Source: Moritella marina ATCC 15381 (GTDB lineage Bacteria > Pseudomonadota > Gammaproteobacteria > Enterobacterales > Moritellaceae). Taken from it: 64,000 nucleotides of DNA. Location: contig NZ_CP044399.1 in assembly GCF_008931805.1 (NCBI RefSeq), positions 2,901,370 through 2,965,369 of the forward strand. Reading direction: 5' to 3'. The position numbers and the translations under genes are program-made. The notes under the pieces are model-generated. The model searched no databases and was not told where the DNA came from. It saw only the letters and a program-made list of their open reading frames with translations. Of this stretch, positions 18,583-26,815 are shown one piece after another (positions within the stretch are counted from its first letter, which is position 1; every line of letters starts with the position of its first letter).

Positions 18583-18967
18583 CTAAGGATATATTAAAAG
18601 TTTTATCTGCTAATGTTTTTCCGTCAAGTTCAATCGTCATTCGCCAATCACCGCATTTATCCGCAATTGGTTCCCATACTGTGTCACCTAAATAAAACAG
18701 CCAATCGTTATTGGTCACATGTACCTCACCAGTAAATGGCGCGCGCACATTGCCCTCACTATCTAAAATACCTGGATGTGCAATACAAAAACGGATCTTC
18801 GCGCCACGGGCTTTTTTAATATTCACCACAAAGCCAAACTCGATATCAATTTCAGCAGGGATATCTGTCGTGAATTGTTGAATACTCGGTAAGTCTTTTG
18901 ATTTACTCTGCCACTGGGAGTGAATGCCATAGGTTTGCATTTTAGTAACGGGTTTATATTTAGCCAT
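18572..18967 (-). CDS. DUF3859 family protein
   Basis: A 131-residue protein from the ATG at 18967, which has GAGGTAATTTG upstream; an in-frame start 15 codons earlier lacks this. The sequence contains MQTYGIHSQW near the start, EFGFVVNIKKARG and the C-terminal WRMTIELDGKTLADKTFNI, a beta-rich pattern typical of DUF3859. The second half reads like an immunoglobulin-type strand arrangement (IELDGKTLADKTFNISL). No function is known for the family. It lies just downstream of a divergent LysR gene and upstream of the unrecognised 211-residue gene on the same strand. Confidence 0.75.
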   Translation of the reverse strand: MAKYKPVTKMQTYGIHSQWQSKSKDLPSIQQFTTDIPAEIDIEFGFVVNIKKARGAKIRFCIAHPGILDSEGNVRAPFTGEVHVTNNDWLFYLGDTVWEPIADKCGDWRMTIELDGKTLADKTFNISLAHG

Positions 18968-19126
18968 CAAATTACCTCGAAATTCAGTATTTAACGTTAT
19001 GAGATACACCATATAATACCGAGGGTAAGCTCAAGTGGGAAGATGTAAAAATGTACCTCCATTTATGTTCATCAAGTATGATAAGCTTTTAACCTTATAA
19101 ATATCTTCATAATGTTGGAAGTGCTG

Positions 19127-20044
19127 ATGGCAAAAGATCTTTTTACGACGCTTGACCTTAATTTATTGAAAATTTTTCAAATTATTTATCAAGAACGAAA
19201 TTTAAGCCGAGCAGCAGAACGCATGCATGTAACCCAGCCAGCAGTGAGTAAAGCGCTTGCTAAATTACGCCACCATTTCGGTGATGAATTATTCATTCGC
19301 AGCTACCATGGATTATTACCGACAGACTTTGCTCAAAACCTTTATAAAAATTTAGGCCCCGCTATCAGCTCGGTGAGTGATGCGGTTAACTCTACGGTTG
19401 AATTCAAGCCTGAAGATTTATCAGGCCAATTAAGAATAAGCATATCGCCATTTCTTATTCATGCCATTGGTAATGCGCTTTATAACAACATTCATCAAGA
19501 AGCGCCTGACGTGCAATTGCTACTTTTAAACTGGTCTTCGAAAACATTAAGCCATATTCATAATAAAGAGATTGATTTAGGCCTAAATTACATCATCGAC
19601 AATAGCTATAAAGACGTTGTCACTGAACGACTAGGAGAGGATAAATTTTCGATTTATGTAAGAAAGAACCATCCATTTACGAGTGAGTTTATTACTGGTG
19701 AGCAGTTATCTCAGCATCAGATCGTTACCGTTGTTAATGCTGATTGGAACTTTACTGAATCAATCGCAGAAATAGAATTAAAGAAGCGAGGCTTACCAGC
19801 CCATGTCACCCTACGCAGCGAGCTACCAAGTGTATTAGTTAATGAGGTGCTAAATAGTGACGCGATGTTCCCTAGTTCAAGCTTTTTAAATCATAACAAG
19901 TCCTCAAATCTAAGAAAAATCTCTCTCTCTAGCGAAGATGATATCGCTGCTTTTCCGGTTGTCAGTTACAGTCATAAACAACTACAAAACACTAAAAAAC
20001 AAACCTGGTTACTTAATCATATTAAAGCTTTATTAAATAACTAA
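19127..20044 (+). CDS. LysR-family transcriptional regulator
   Basis: A 305-residue LysR protein. The winged HTH is at residues about 8-66 (LNLLKIFQIIYQERNLSRAA, then THVTQPAVSKALAKLR-type recognition helix), followed by the linker helix and a two-lobed effector domain. The ATG at 19127 is used because GGAAG precedes it and it places LDLNLLKIF at the usual distance from the N-terminus. It is divergent from the DUF3859 gene (160 bases apart), the usual position for a regulator of its neighbour, although that target is only inferred. The effector is unknown. Confidence 0.88.
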   Translation: MAKDLFTTLDLNLLKIFQIIYQERNLSRAAERMHVTQPAVSKALAKLRHHFGDELFIRSYHGLLPTDFAQNLYKNLGPAISSVSDAVNSTVEFKPEDLSGQLRISISPFLIHAIGNALYNNIHQEAPDVQLLLLNWSSKTLSHIHNKEIDLGLNYIIDNSYKDVVTERLGEDKFSIYVRKNHPFTSEFITGEQLSQHQIVTVVNADWNFTESIAEIELKKRGLPAHVTLRSELPSVLVNEVLNSDAMFPSSSFLNHNKSSNLRKISLSSEDDIAAFPVVSYSHKQLQNTKKQTWLLNHIKALLNN

Positions 20045-20139
20045 ATGGAATAACTTACATTCCAACTTATTATTTCTACTTATAGCACTATCTCAATATA
20101 CTTCTCTCATCAGCAGGAACGCTGCCTAAACAAGCATGG

Positions 20140-20166
20140 ACATAACGCACATAACGCACATAACGC
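20140..20166. repeat. Three perfect copies of a 9-bp tandem repeat upstream of the lipoprotein gene
   Basis: ACATAACGC is repeated three times without mismatch, ending about 20 bases before the ATG of the lipoprotein gene. It lies where the 5' untranslated region should be, so copy number could affect expression. Confidence 0.8.
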
Positions 20167-20188
20167 TCCATTATTGAGAGATTTAATT

Positions 20189-21283
20189 ATGAAAAAACAT
20201 ATCCTAGCCGTAATCATCGCCAGCGCTGCTCTTGCTGGTTGCTCTTCAAATAGTTCTAAAAATGATACACCACCTCCACAAGAAGGCGTTGCAGACGTCA
20301 TTTATAATGAAGATTTACATAGTGCTGCCATTATCGGTGATCAAGGTAATACCGCTATTATTATCGCAGATGGTAATGGCAATGCTGCAATTTCCCTTGA
20401 TGGCCAAATCTTTACTATCCAAGGTGAAGATATTGTTAATGACCAAGGTGCCACTGTTGGCCAAATCAAGACTGAAAATGGGACGGCAACCGCTTACATT
20501 GGCGATACAGCTTATACATTGAACGTTGTTGATGGCCGCTTAGTTATCGACAGCACTGAGTTTGAACCGGATTTTGATGGTATTCGTGTTGGCGATGCAA
20601 AAATCTCATTCATTAGTGTGGAACATGACGGTACAGATACTTACTTAAACTTCTCTGTAAATGGAGTGCAACGCAGCGCTGTTATACATATCGACTCTGT
20701 AACAGGTGAATTTACCTTCTCTGGCGTAGGCTCTGCTAATGGTTTTTGGTTTAACGGTTACGTAACCGAGACTAATGAATATATTATTACCGGTTTTAAA
20801 GGTAACGATTTACCTAATCACGTAACTTGGTCTGCTGATGGTGGTTTTACAATAGTTAATGTGGACGCGGGCTGGGGAAACGATGCAAATCCTGATGATA
20901 ATAAGCGGGCAATAAGCGTATCACTTGATGGTGATAACCTCGTTATTACCGTTGATGGTCAGTCAGTGACGACTGATTACACAGCAGCTGAAGATGGACG
21001 TGGTAATGTCACTATCTATGACCGACATGGTGCTATCAAAGGCGAAGGCCAAATCATTGATGGCCAACTGGTATTTGGTAATGGCATTGTTGTTGATGAC
21101 CGCGGGAATATCACCATCCCAACGCAAGATGAGAATAGCAAAGAGGCGGCGCAGTTACCTGTAGTGAAACGACTGACTATAGAACAGAAAGATGAACTTA
21201 AAAATAGTATAAAAGCGCTCACCACAGAGCAACGTCAACAAATAAAACAAGCAGTAAAAACGCAGTTACAAACCCGCTCATAG
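20189..21283 (+). CDS. Putative surface lipoprotein with repetitive beta-rich body
   Basis: A 364-residue lipoprotein: signal peptide MKKHILAVIIASAALAGC with a clear lipobox (LAGC), then Ser/Asn-rich and Pro-rich linker residues. The body is rich in short strands ended by Asp/Gly turns (ADGNGNAAISLDGQ, GDTAYTLNVVDGR, VSLDGDNLVITVDG), suggesting a beta-solenoid or beta-propeller-like fold. The last 45 residues are a charged helix (TIEQKDELKNSIKALTTEQR). I do not recognise a family. The ATG at 20189 is preferred to one five codons earlier because it starts the signal peptide directly. It precedes an outer-membrane-barrel gene on the same strand. Confidence 0.8.
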   Translation: MKKHILAVIIASAALAGCSSNSSKNDTPPPQEGVADVIYNEDLHSAAIIGDQGNTAIIIADGNGNAAISLDGQIFTIQGEDIVNDQGATVGQIKTENGTATAYIGDTAYTLNVVDGRLVIDSTEFEPDFDGIRVGDAKISFISVEHDGTDTYLNFSVNGVQRSAVIHIDSVTGEFTFSGVGSANGFWFNGYVTETNEYIITGFKGNDLPNHVTWSADGGFTIVNVDAGWGNDANPDDNKRAISVSLDGDNLVITVDGQSVTTDYTAAEDGRGNVTIYDRHGAIKGEGQIIDGQLVFGNGIVVDDRGNITIPTQDENSKEAAQLPVVKRLTIEQKDELKNSIKALTTEQRQQIKQAVKTQLQTRS

Positions 21284-21330
21284 CTAAATGATTGAGAGTG
21301 TTTTCAGGATAGATTCCCTCTCTGAATAAT

Positions 21331-21365
21331 AAAAAGGAACTGTACATTATTTGCAGTTCCTTTTT
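21331..21365. terminator. Strong bidirectional terminator hairpin
   Basis: A perfect 12-bp stem: AAAAAGGAACTG at 21331-21342 pairs with 21354-21365, with an 11-base loop and T-runs on both strands. It ends 13 bases before the ATG of the next gene, overlapping the place where that gene's leader would be, so it may attenuate rather than fully end transcription. Confidence 0.85.
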
Positions 21366-21378
21366 GAGAGATATAAAG

Positions 21379-22077
21379 ATGAAAAATATAACCTATTTAT
21401 TTTTTCTAGTTTTTAGTGCTTTATTCTGTAGTAACACATTTGCCGAAACGCCATTATCAGACAAATATCGAGAACCCGATTTAAGCTTTAGCGCTTACAA
21501 CATTGACGATAATTATTATGCGAGTTTCTCTGGTAGCATCAATGTCGATGAGCATATCGCCATTGATGCTACGCTTGATAGTAGCGGTTACCTTGAATTG
21601 GGCGTGGCATATGGCGACCTGATTTTTGATATCGCCTATGCAGAAGGTTACTTTAATTATGGTCGAACTGACACCACAGATATTTATACTATAGGTATGT
21701 TTGCAGGACTGCCTCTGAACGAAAACTTAATGATATTTGCAAACACAGCTTACGATTGGCGACGTACACAGGACAATATTGCTGGCGCTGGTAATTGGGG
21801 ATTGTTTGATGAAGATGAATGGAAAAATACTTTGGGCGTAAGTTATTCAATACACCAATGGGTCTCGCTATCTTCAACTTATAGTATTGATTATTTAACT
21901 GACAGCCCAAATCAGGTGGACGATAATGTCGCAACGAGTTGGGATGCGACAATCACGTTCAATACGCCCTGGTTAAGTCCCTACGTTAAATACAGCAAAG
22001 GTAATTATCGAGTAACGCCAGAACAACAAAGAAAGTCACAAGATAACGTCGAAATAGGCCTTAATTTCAATTTTTGA
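21379..22077 (+). CDS. Small outer-membrane beta-barrel protein
   Basis: A 232-residue exported protein with signal peptide MKNITYLFFLVFSALFCSN cleaved after TFA. The body alternates hydrophobic and polar residues with many aromatic residues (DNYYASFSGSINV, YLELGVAYGDLIFDIAYAEG, WVSLSSTYSIDYL) and ends in Phe (GLNFNF), the classic outer-membrane insertion signal. This pattern indicates an 8-to-12-stranded barrel. No specific family is recognised. It follows the lipoprotein gene but is separated from it by a strong hairpin; both genes share the same leader word GAGAGAT close to their start codons. Confidence 0.8.
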   Translation: MKNITYLFFLVFSALFCSNTFAETPLSDKYREPDLSFSAYNIDDNYYASFSGSINVDEHIAIDATLDSSGYLELGVAYGDLIFDIAYAEGYFNYGRTDTTDIYTIGMFAGLPLNENLMIFANTAYDWRRTQDNIAGAGNWGLFDEDEWKNTLGVSYSIHQWVSLSSTYSIDYLTDSPNQVDDNVATSWDATITFNTPWLSPYVKYSKGNYRVTPEQQRKSQDNVEIGLNFNF

Positions 22078-22100
22078 GCCTCTTATACGCCCGACGTTAT

Positions 22101-24008
22101 TTACCCTGTTTGTTCCAATCCACTTAAGAATATCGCGGTATTAAACGGTTTTTGCATAAAATAAACATCTGGATAATGCTCATTATCTACAATCTCGTTT
22201 TTATCATTAGCCGATAAAATAAAATACTGCGTTTTGGTTTCTGCTTGTATCGATTTCATTTTACCAATCAAATCGATGCCATTCATTTCATCGAGCCGAT
22301 AATCAACGATAACCACATCTGGATCGCTATCTCTAAAGCGCATTAATGCATCTTTAGAATTATCCGCACACACAGTATTAAATTGCTCATCCTCTAACAT
22401 GGCATTACATACCTCAAGGTTGAAGCTATTATCATCGACAATTAAAATGCGTTTGTCGGCATAATTACGCGGACTCAATGGTTCCGATAACACGTATTCC
22501 CCACATCGCAGTGGAAAATGTAGCATGATTTTAGTACCTTCATTTTCGACACTGTGTAACCTTAATTTACCACCAATCTGAGTCAGTAACTGATTGCAGG
22601 TATACAGTCCGAGACCAATACCTGATACTTTTTTCAATTGTGATTCAGGATCAAAAACAAAAGGATCGGTGAGTAGTTCTTTCGTTGATTGCGACATCCC
22701 CAGTCCGGTATCTTGGATTAGAACCCGTAAATACAACTCTCTATTTGCAGACGTGGGATCATTAAATACACGGCGTGAGCAAAGATCAACATGGCAACTA
22801 ACCGCTTGGCCAGTACTGTATTTCAAGGCATTATTAATCATATTCGTGATCACTTGAAATAATTTAGAACTATCAACACTGATTGTTTTAGGTAATGTAT
22901 CACTGACATGAAAGCCGAGTGTCTTACCCTCAGGTATACTCAATTTGTTATAATAGTCTTTGATATTATTGAAGTATTGCAACGTATTAATCGGGGCATT
23001 ATTTAACATTAAGCCATCGGTCGCTGACTTACTGTAATTTAACGTGTTCTCTGCAACTGAATACAACAGATTTGCCGACCACAACATTTTATCAATCACC
23101 ACACTGTGTTCATCACTTATTTTGGGCATATCCCTCAACATCTGGCTATAACCAAGTAGCGCATTGATCGGCGTTCTTATCTCATGATTGATGCTTGATA
23201 CCATCGCGACATTAAATTTGTTCTCTCGCTCAATCCGATTAAAAAAATGCTTATTCATCAGCCTGAAATACAGCAATACAGATACCAATCCACAAGCTAC
23301 CAATGTCGACAGCACAAAGAAGCAGTACTCCATCAGCCTTGACTCCGATACCTGGGATTCAATGGTAAGTAGGTAATGAAAATTATAACTTGGAATACTA
23401 ATATCTAGTTCAGTCTCATGACGAAACAGGTCAAAGAACATGTTTTTTGGCTCAAGCACACAATTTTTATTTTCTTCCGTGAGTTGTGTACTGGAATATT
23501 TTAGGCAAGACCCCTTAAATTTATCGAGGCTAAATAACACGCTTTTCATTGGTATCGCGTAAAATAAATACGGCATATCAGGCTCATCAATCTCAAAGCC
23601 GATTAGTTGATAGTGAGGTAAAGAGCCCTTCAGCATCCCTTCTTTGTCGATACTCACAGTTAATTCAGCTAAATGCTCCACCACCTTAGCATTAGAAATA
23701 TAAGCAACTGTCAATTTAGGCGTCAAAGTGAAAAATATCGCCTCTCTCTCACCTAATAACGCTTGGGTGAAAATTCTAAACTCAGTCTCTTGCACACCTT
23801 CTGATGCTGTAAAAAAAGAGTTTGTCGCATTCATAATCAGCCTGTGCTGCAAATAATTCTCTTCATTTAGCGCCATCAGCGTTGAGACATTAGTATCATG
23901 ATTTTTTTTGAACTTGCTGATACTATAACTACTAAATACCGCCACGATCGCCAACGTAATCAACAGGCATGCACAAACATAATTGCGCAGATTAAACTTA
24001 TAACTCAT
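22101..24008 (-). CDS. Hybrid sensor histidine kinase with C-terminal receiver domain
   Basis: A 635-residue membrane kinase. TM1 is at about residues 10-28, a periplasmic domain extends to about 220, and TM2 is about 225-248. The HisKA motif SSINHEIRTPINALLGYSQM is near residue 270; the HATPase has the N-box (NMINNALKYSTG), the G1 box (DTGLGMSQ) and the G2 box (GIGLGLYTC). A receiver domain begins near residue 510 (RILIVDDNSFN) with the phosphoacceptor Asp in VVIVDYRLDEMNG near residue 562. It lies last in the operon and overlaps the HPt-like gene by 11 bases. It should pass phosphate via its own receiver to the HPt-like protein, then to the REC-EAL protein. Confidence 0.92.
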   Translation of the reverse strand: MSYKFNLRNYVCACLLITLAIVAVFSSYSISKFKKNHDTNVSTLMALNEENYLQHRLIMNATNSFFTASEGVQETEFRIFTQALLGEREAIFFTLTPKLTVAYISNAKVVEHLAELTVSIDKEGMLKGSLPHYQLIGFEIDEPDMPYLFYAIPMKSVLFSLDKFKGSCLKYSSTQLTEENKNCVLEPKNMFFDLFRHETELDISIPSYNFHYLLTIESQVSESRLMEYCFFVLSTLVACGLVSVLLYFRLMNKHFFNRIERENKFNVAMVSSINHEIRTPINALLGYSQMLRDMPKISDEHSVVIDKMLWSANLLYSVAENTLNYSKSATDGLMLNNAPINTLQYFNNIKDYYNKLSIPEGKTLGFHVSDTLPKTISVDSSKLFQVITNMINNALKYSTGQAVSCHVDLCSRRVFNDPTSANRELYLRVLIQDTGLGMSQSTKELLTDPFVFDPESQLKKVSGIGLGLYTCNQLLTQIGGKLRLHSVENEGTKIMLHFPLRCGEYVLSEPLSPRNYADKRILIVDDNSFNLEVCNAMLEDEQFNTVCADNSKDALMRFRDSDPDVVIVDYRLDEMNGIDLIGKMKSIQAETKTQYFILSANDKNEIVDNEHYPDVYFMQKPFNTAIFLSGLEQTG

Positions 24009-24312
24009 CTTTAATCGCTACAACTTGTGTGTAAATACTATCGACCGCACAAAATAATTTTTCGCGCGTCTGTATCGCATCAATTGGGGCATCAAAATCA
24101 AGCACCAGATAACGGCAAATACCTTTAAATTGATGTTTAAGTGTATTCATTTCATCTACGCTTTTAGCGTCTTTGCTTTGTGCACGCATAGACACTAACT
24201 CACGCATTAATGCTTGATATAAAGCCAGACGCCGCTGTTCACTATAGCGATTAAAAAACCTTTTTAAGTCAGTACCTATATCCATAAAATCAGCACTAGT
24301 TGTCATTAGCAT
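23998..24312 (-). CDS. HPt-like phosphotransfer protein
   Basis: A 104-residue helical protein. The motif LKHQFKGICRYL near residue 63 matches the HPt active site (His-x-x-Lys-Gly), with flanking helices of the right length. No other domain is present. It overlaps both neighbours: its start lies within the 3' end of the REC-EAL gene and its stop within the kinase gene, so all three are probably translated together. The start could be the ATG at 24312 or the one at 24306; GAAG is close to the first. In a hybrid-kinase relay this protein would carry phosphate from the kinase's receiver to the response regulator. The assignment rests mainly on the motif and context. Confidence 0.72.
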   Translation of the reverse strand: MLMTTSADFMDIGTDLKRFFNRYSEQRRLALYQALMRELVSMRAQSKDAKSVDEMNTLKHQFKGICRYLVLDFDAPIDAIQTREKLFCAVDSIYTQVVAIKDEL

Positions 24313-25513
24313 TTACTTCTTGGTGCTCATAGCGATTAACCCAGTCTTGCAAATAACGTCCTTCCATTGGTGGGCTATATAAATAGCCTTGTGCTATATC
24401 ACAGCCAAGATCATCTAGAATATTAAGCACGCTTTCCGTTTCAATACCTTCAGCGACAACATTCACCAACATTTTTTTGGCTAATGCGATAGTCGATTCA
24501 ACAATAAGACGATGCTGCTCATTAGTATCTATATCGCACACAAAAGAGCGATCTATTTTAATTTCCTTAAAGGGGATGATATCTAGACGTTCATAGGTCG
24601 AATAGCTTTTACCAAAGTCATCCAATGATATACCAATATCATTAATAATCAGTCGTGCAATAGAGTTTAATACACTGTCTTGATTAATAATCGCTTGTGA
24701 CTCTGTTAGCTCTAAGATCAGCTTTATCTGCGTATGCGCTTGCTTGTAGTGAATGATATAATCAGTCAAATCTTCACTCATCAAGTCTTCAGCTGTCACG
24801 TTAATCGATAATGTATAATCCATTAAATTGGTTTCATTTACCCAAAGCTTGAATGCTTTAGCGATAATGACTTTGGTAAACTCTACGTTTAACCCTGCGT
24901 TATAAATCAAAGGTAAAAATGTATCAGGGTAAATATAGCCATTTTCATCATACATTCTCGCTAATACTTCAAAGCCATTGATATTTTTACTTTTCATATC
25001 GACTTGAGGTTGAAAGCAAAGTAATACTTGTTCATCTTCAAGTAACTTACTGATATCATATTCAACAACATCATCCGGCGTTGCCAGGACAGGAATATTG
25101 CCTATCGTTTGTTGTAAACGTAGCGTTTCAGATAAGATCACATCGACATTAACTGGCTTTTCAAATACGCCGACTACATTCAACTTCAGGTTACAGGCAA
25201 TACCACTAACCAGTTCAAGGGTGCGTTTATCTGATGAACTAATTACCGCCAATGGTATGTGAGAATAAAGAGGATTGACCGACAAAAAGTTAATCACTTC
25301 CATGCCATCACTTTGATTCATTTTCAAATCTAAAATGAGTAAATCGATATCACCTTCCATCTCAACGATGACTTCAATGCCTTCTTTTGCGTCCACAGCT
25401 TCGAAGCTCTGAAATGTCGAATTTAGCTCTCCCTCTACCGTACTTTCGATAAGGTCTGATTTTATCGCTTCTCTAATAAACGCTTGATCATCAACAATCA
25501 AAATATTCATCAT
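24296..25513 (-). CDS. Response regulator with EAL domain (RocR-like c-di-GMP phosphodiesterase)
   Basis: A 405-residue protein with an N-terminal receiver (residues 1-130: ILIVDDQAF, Asp62 in LLILDLKMN, Lys in FEKPVN) and a C-terminal EAL domain (about 155-395). The EAL motif is FEVLAR, and the other catalytic motifs are present as NVTAEDL, LELTES, LDDFGKSYS, EIKIDRSF and VAEGIET. The DDFG loop reads DDFGKSYS instead of the common DDFGTGYS, so activity may be modified but the metal ligands appear intact. This REC-EAL arrangement is that of RocR. The upstream XRE gene ends 7 bases before it. Confidence 0.9.
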   Translation of the reverse strand: MMNILIVDDQAFIREAIKSDLIESTVEGELNSTFQSFEAVDAKEGIEVIVEMEGDIDLLILDLKMNQSDGMEVINFLSVNPLYSHIPLAVISSSDKRTLELVSGIACNLKLNVVGVFEKPVNVDVILSETLRLQQTIGNIPVLATPDDVVEYDISKLLEDEQVLLCFQPQVDMKSKNINGFEVLARMYDENGYIYPDTFLPLIYNAGLNVEFTKVIIAKAFKLWVNETNLMDYTLSINVTAEDLMSEDLTDYIIHYKQAHTQIKLILELTESQAIINQDSVLNSIARLIINDIGISLDDFGKSYSTYERLDIIPFKEIKIDRSFVCDIDTNEQHRLIVESTIALAKKMLVNVVAEGIETESVLNILDDLGCDIAQGYLYSPPMEGRYLQDWVNRYEHQEVNANDN

Positions 25514-25520
25514 TACTCCG

Positions 25521-26471
25521 CTATATCTCGATAGTCTTAGGTTGCATGTATTGCGTTGGTATAACAGAAAGCATCAACATATTTCGATTAGCCATGACTT
25601 CTGAACGACTCATTATAAATGAATAATTTTGTATCATTTTAGCTTGGTGCTCAATCGGTTTAACTTTAAACATCGGGATCTTCATTTGCATCAATTTTTG
25701 TTTCAACTTGTTATCACAAGTACTAAAACTCAAATATTCAATCGTATCATCCATCGCTAACTGATTTAAATAAATGGACATCATATGATTATCAATCTTT
25801 GCTGAAACGCCAAATGAGGAAAATACCACCAGCACATTCGCGCGATCTCGTTTAACCATATTTAGCAAATCAAGAATACCCGTTGTGCTATTCATAAATT
25901 CAAACAAGGCTTTACTATTTACTTTACAAAACAGGCAATGACCAACCAATTGACTCGCATTACAAAAAGCTGAAATTAAAGTCAGTTGCTTTAATACTTC
26001 AACAAATGAGCTTAGTTCATAAGCAGGTAATAAACGCGGATTACCTTCATATATTAAACAAAGCTTAAGGTATCGTTCAAAATGAACGTGTTCAAGGTCA
26101 ATGAATTCGGTATGGTATTGCTCATCTTGGAAATAAGGGTGCGTAGTTTTATCATTCTTATCACCAATAGAAAACTGCATAGAGTGAATAGACTCTTCAA
26201 CAAAATCAGCATCAGAACTGTAAATATTAAAAAGATTATCATCGAATATTTCAGCAATCTCAGCCTGTTTTGTTAACGAAGGTGTATTAATACCACGCTC
26301 CCAGCGACTGATGGAGATGGTATCTAAGCTATCAAAAGAATGACTTTTATCATTTAATAAAGCCCTTAAACCTTCCTGCGAAAGGTCATGTTCGGTTCGC
26401 ACTTTTCTAAGAAAGCTAGAGAATACTTTCATAATTACTGCTTTTGGGTAAGCGTATTTTTTATATCCCAT
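25521..26471 (-). CDS. XRE-type HTH regulator with uncharacterised C-terminal domain
   Basis: A 316-residue protein from the ATG at 26471, which has GGAAG close upstream; starts at 26483 and 26432 are possible. The N-terminal HTH reads LRKVRTEHDLSQEGLRALLN and then ISISRWERGINTPSLTKQ, a clear XRE/Cro fold (about residues 18-80). The rest (about 110-316) is not recognised; it looks like a compact alpha/beta domain with a Cys pair (GHCLFCK) and ends with a run of methionines (MANRNMLMLSVIP). It is the first gene of the phosphorelay operon and is divergent from gbpA, so it may control either. A GNAT-like sensor fold is possible but unproven. Confidence 0.75.
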   Translation of the reverse strand: MGYKKYAYPKAVIMKVFSSFLRKVRTEHDLSQEGLRALLNDKSHSFDSLDTISISRWERGINTPSLTKQAEIAEIFDDNLFNIYSSDADFVEESIHSMQFSIGDKNDKTTHPYFQDEQYHTEFIDLEHVHFERYLKLCLIYEGNPRLLPAYELSSFVEVLKQLTLISAFCNASQLVGHCLFCKVNSKALFEFMNSTTGILDLLNMVKRDRANVLVVFSSFGVSAKIDNHMMSIYLNQLAMDDTIEYLSFSTCDNKLKQKLMQMKIPMFKVKPIEHQAKMIQNYSFIMSRSEVMANRNMLMLSVIPTQYMQPKTIEI

Positions 26472-26815
26472 CTTCACTTCCATCTAGACCTAATACCGTC
26501 ATAACAAACCTAATAATCGCCACTGTGCAACAGCCACCGCACTATAAGTCTAATGTAAAACCACCAAACAATATATTTTGAAATATATGTTTATGTAAAC
26601 ACTAATTCCACAGTAATAATTTTAATATTAATAAAAAAAATGCCTACGCCATAAATATATTTAACATCAAGACACTAGGCACATTTTTACAAATAGAAAA
26701 ACTTATTACTCTAGTGGTAGAAATGACACCTCGTTATCATATTTGTTCAAATATGAAGCAATAAAAAAACGCAGCAATAGCGTATTTAACAATGATTAAA
26801 CATGGAGTTTATTAT
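26472..26815. other. Divergent control region between the phosphorelay operon and gbpA
   Basis: About 340 very AT-rich bases that must hold both promoters. An imperfect inverted repeat (AAAATGCCTA near 26635 with TAGGCACATTTT near 26683) spans a 30-base loop. I see no coding frame or recognised operator. Confidence 0.5.

Noticed and set aside
26635-26695. Imperfect inverted repeat upstream of gbpA as a small RNA or terminator
   Set aside because: Arms differ by a bulge and enclose about 30 bases; nothing else supports a transcript.
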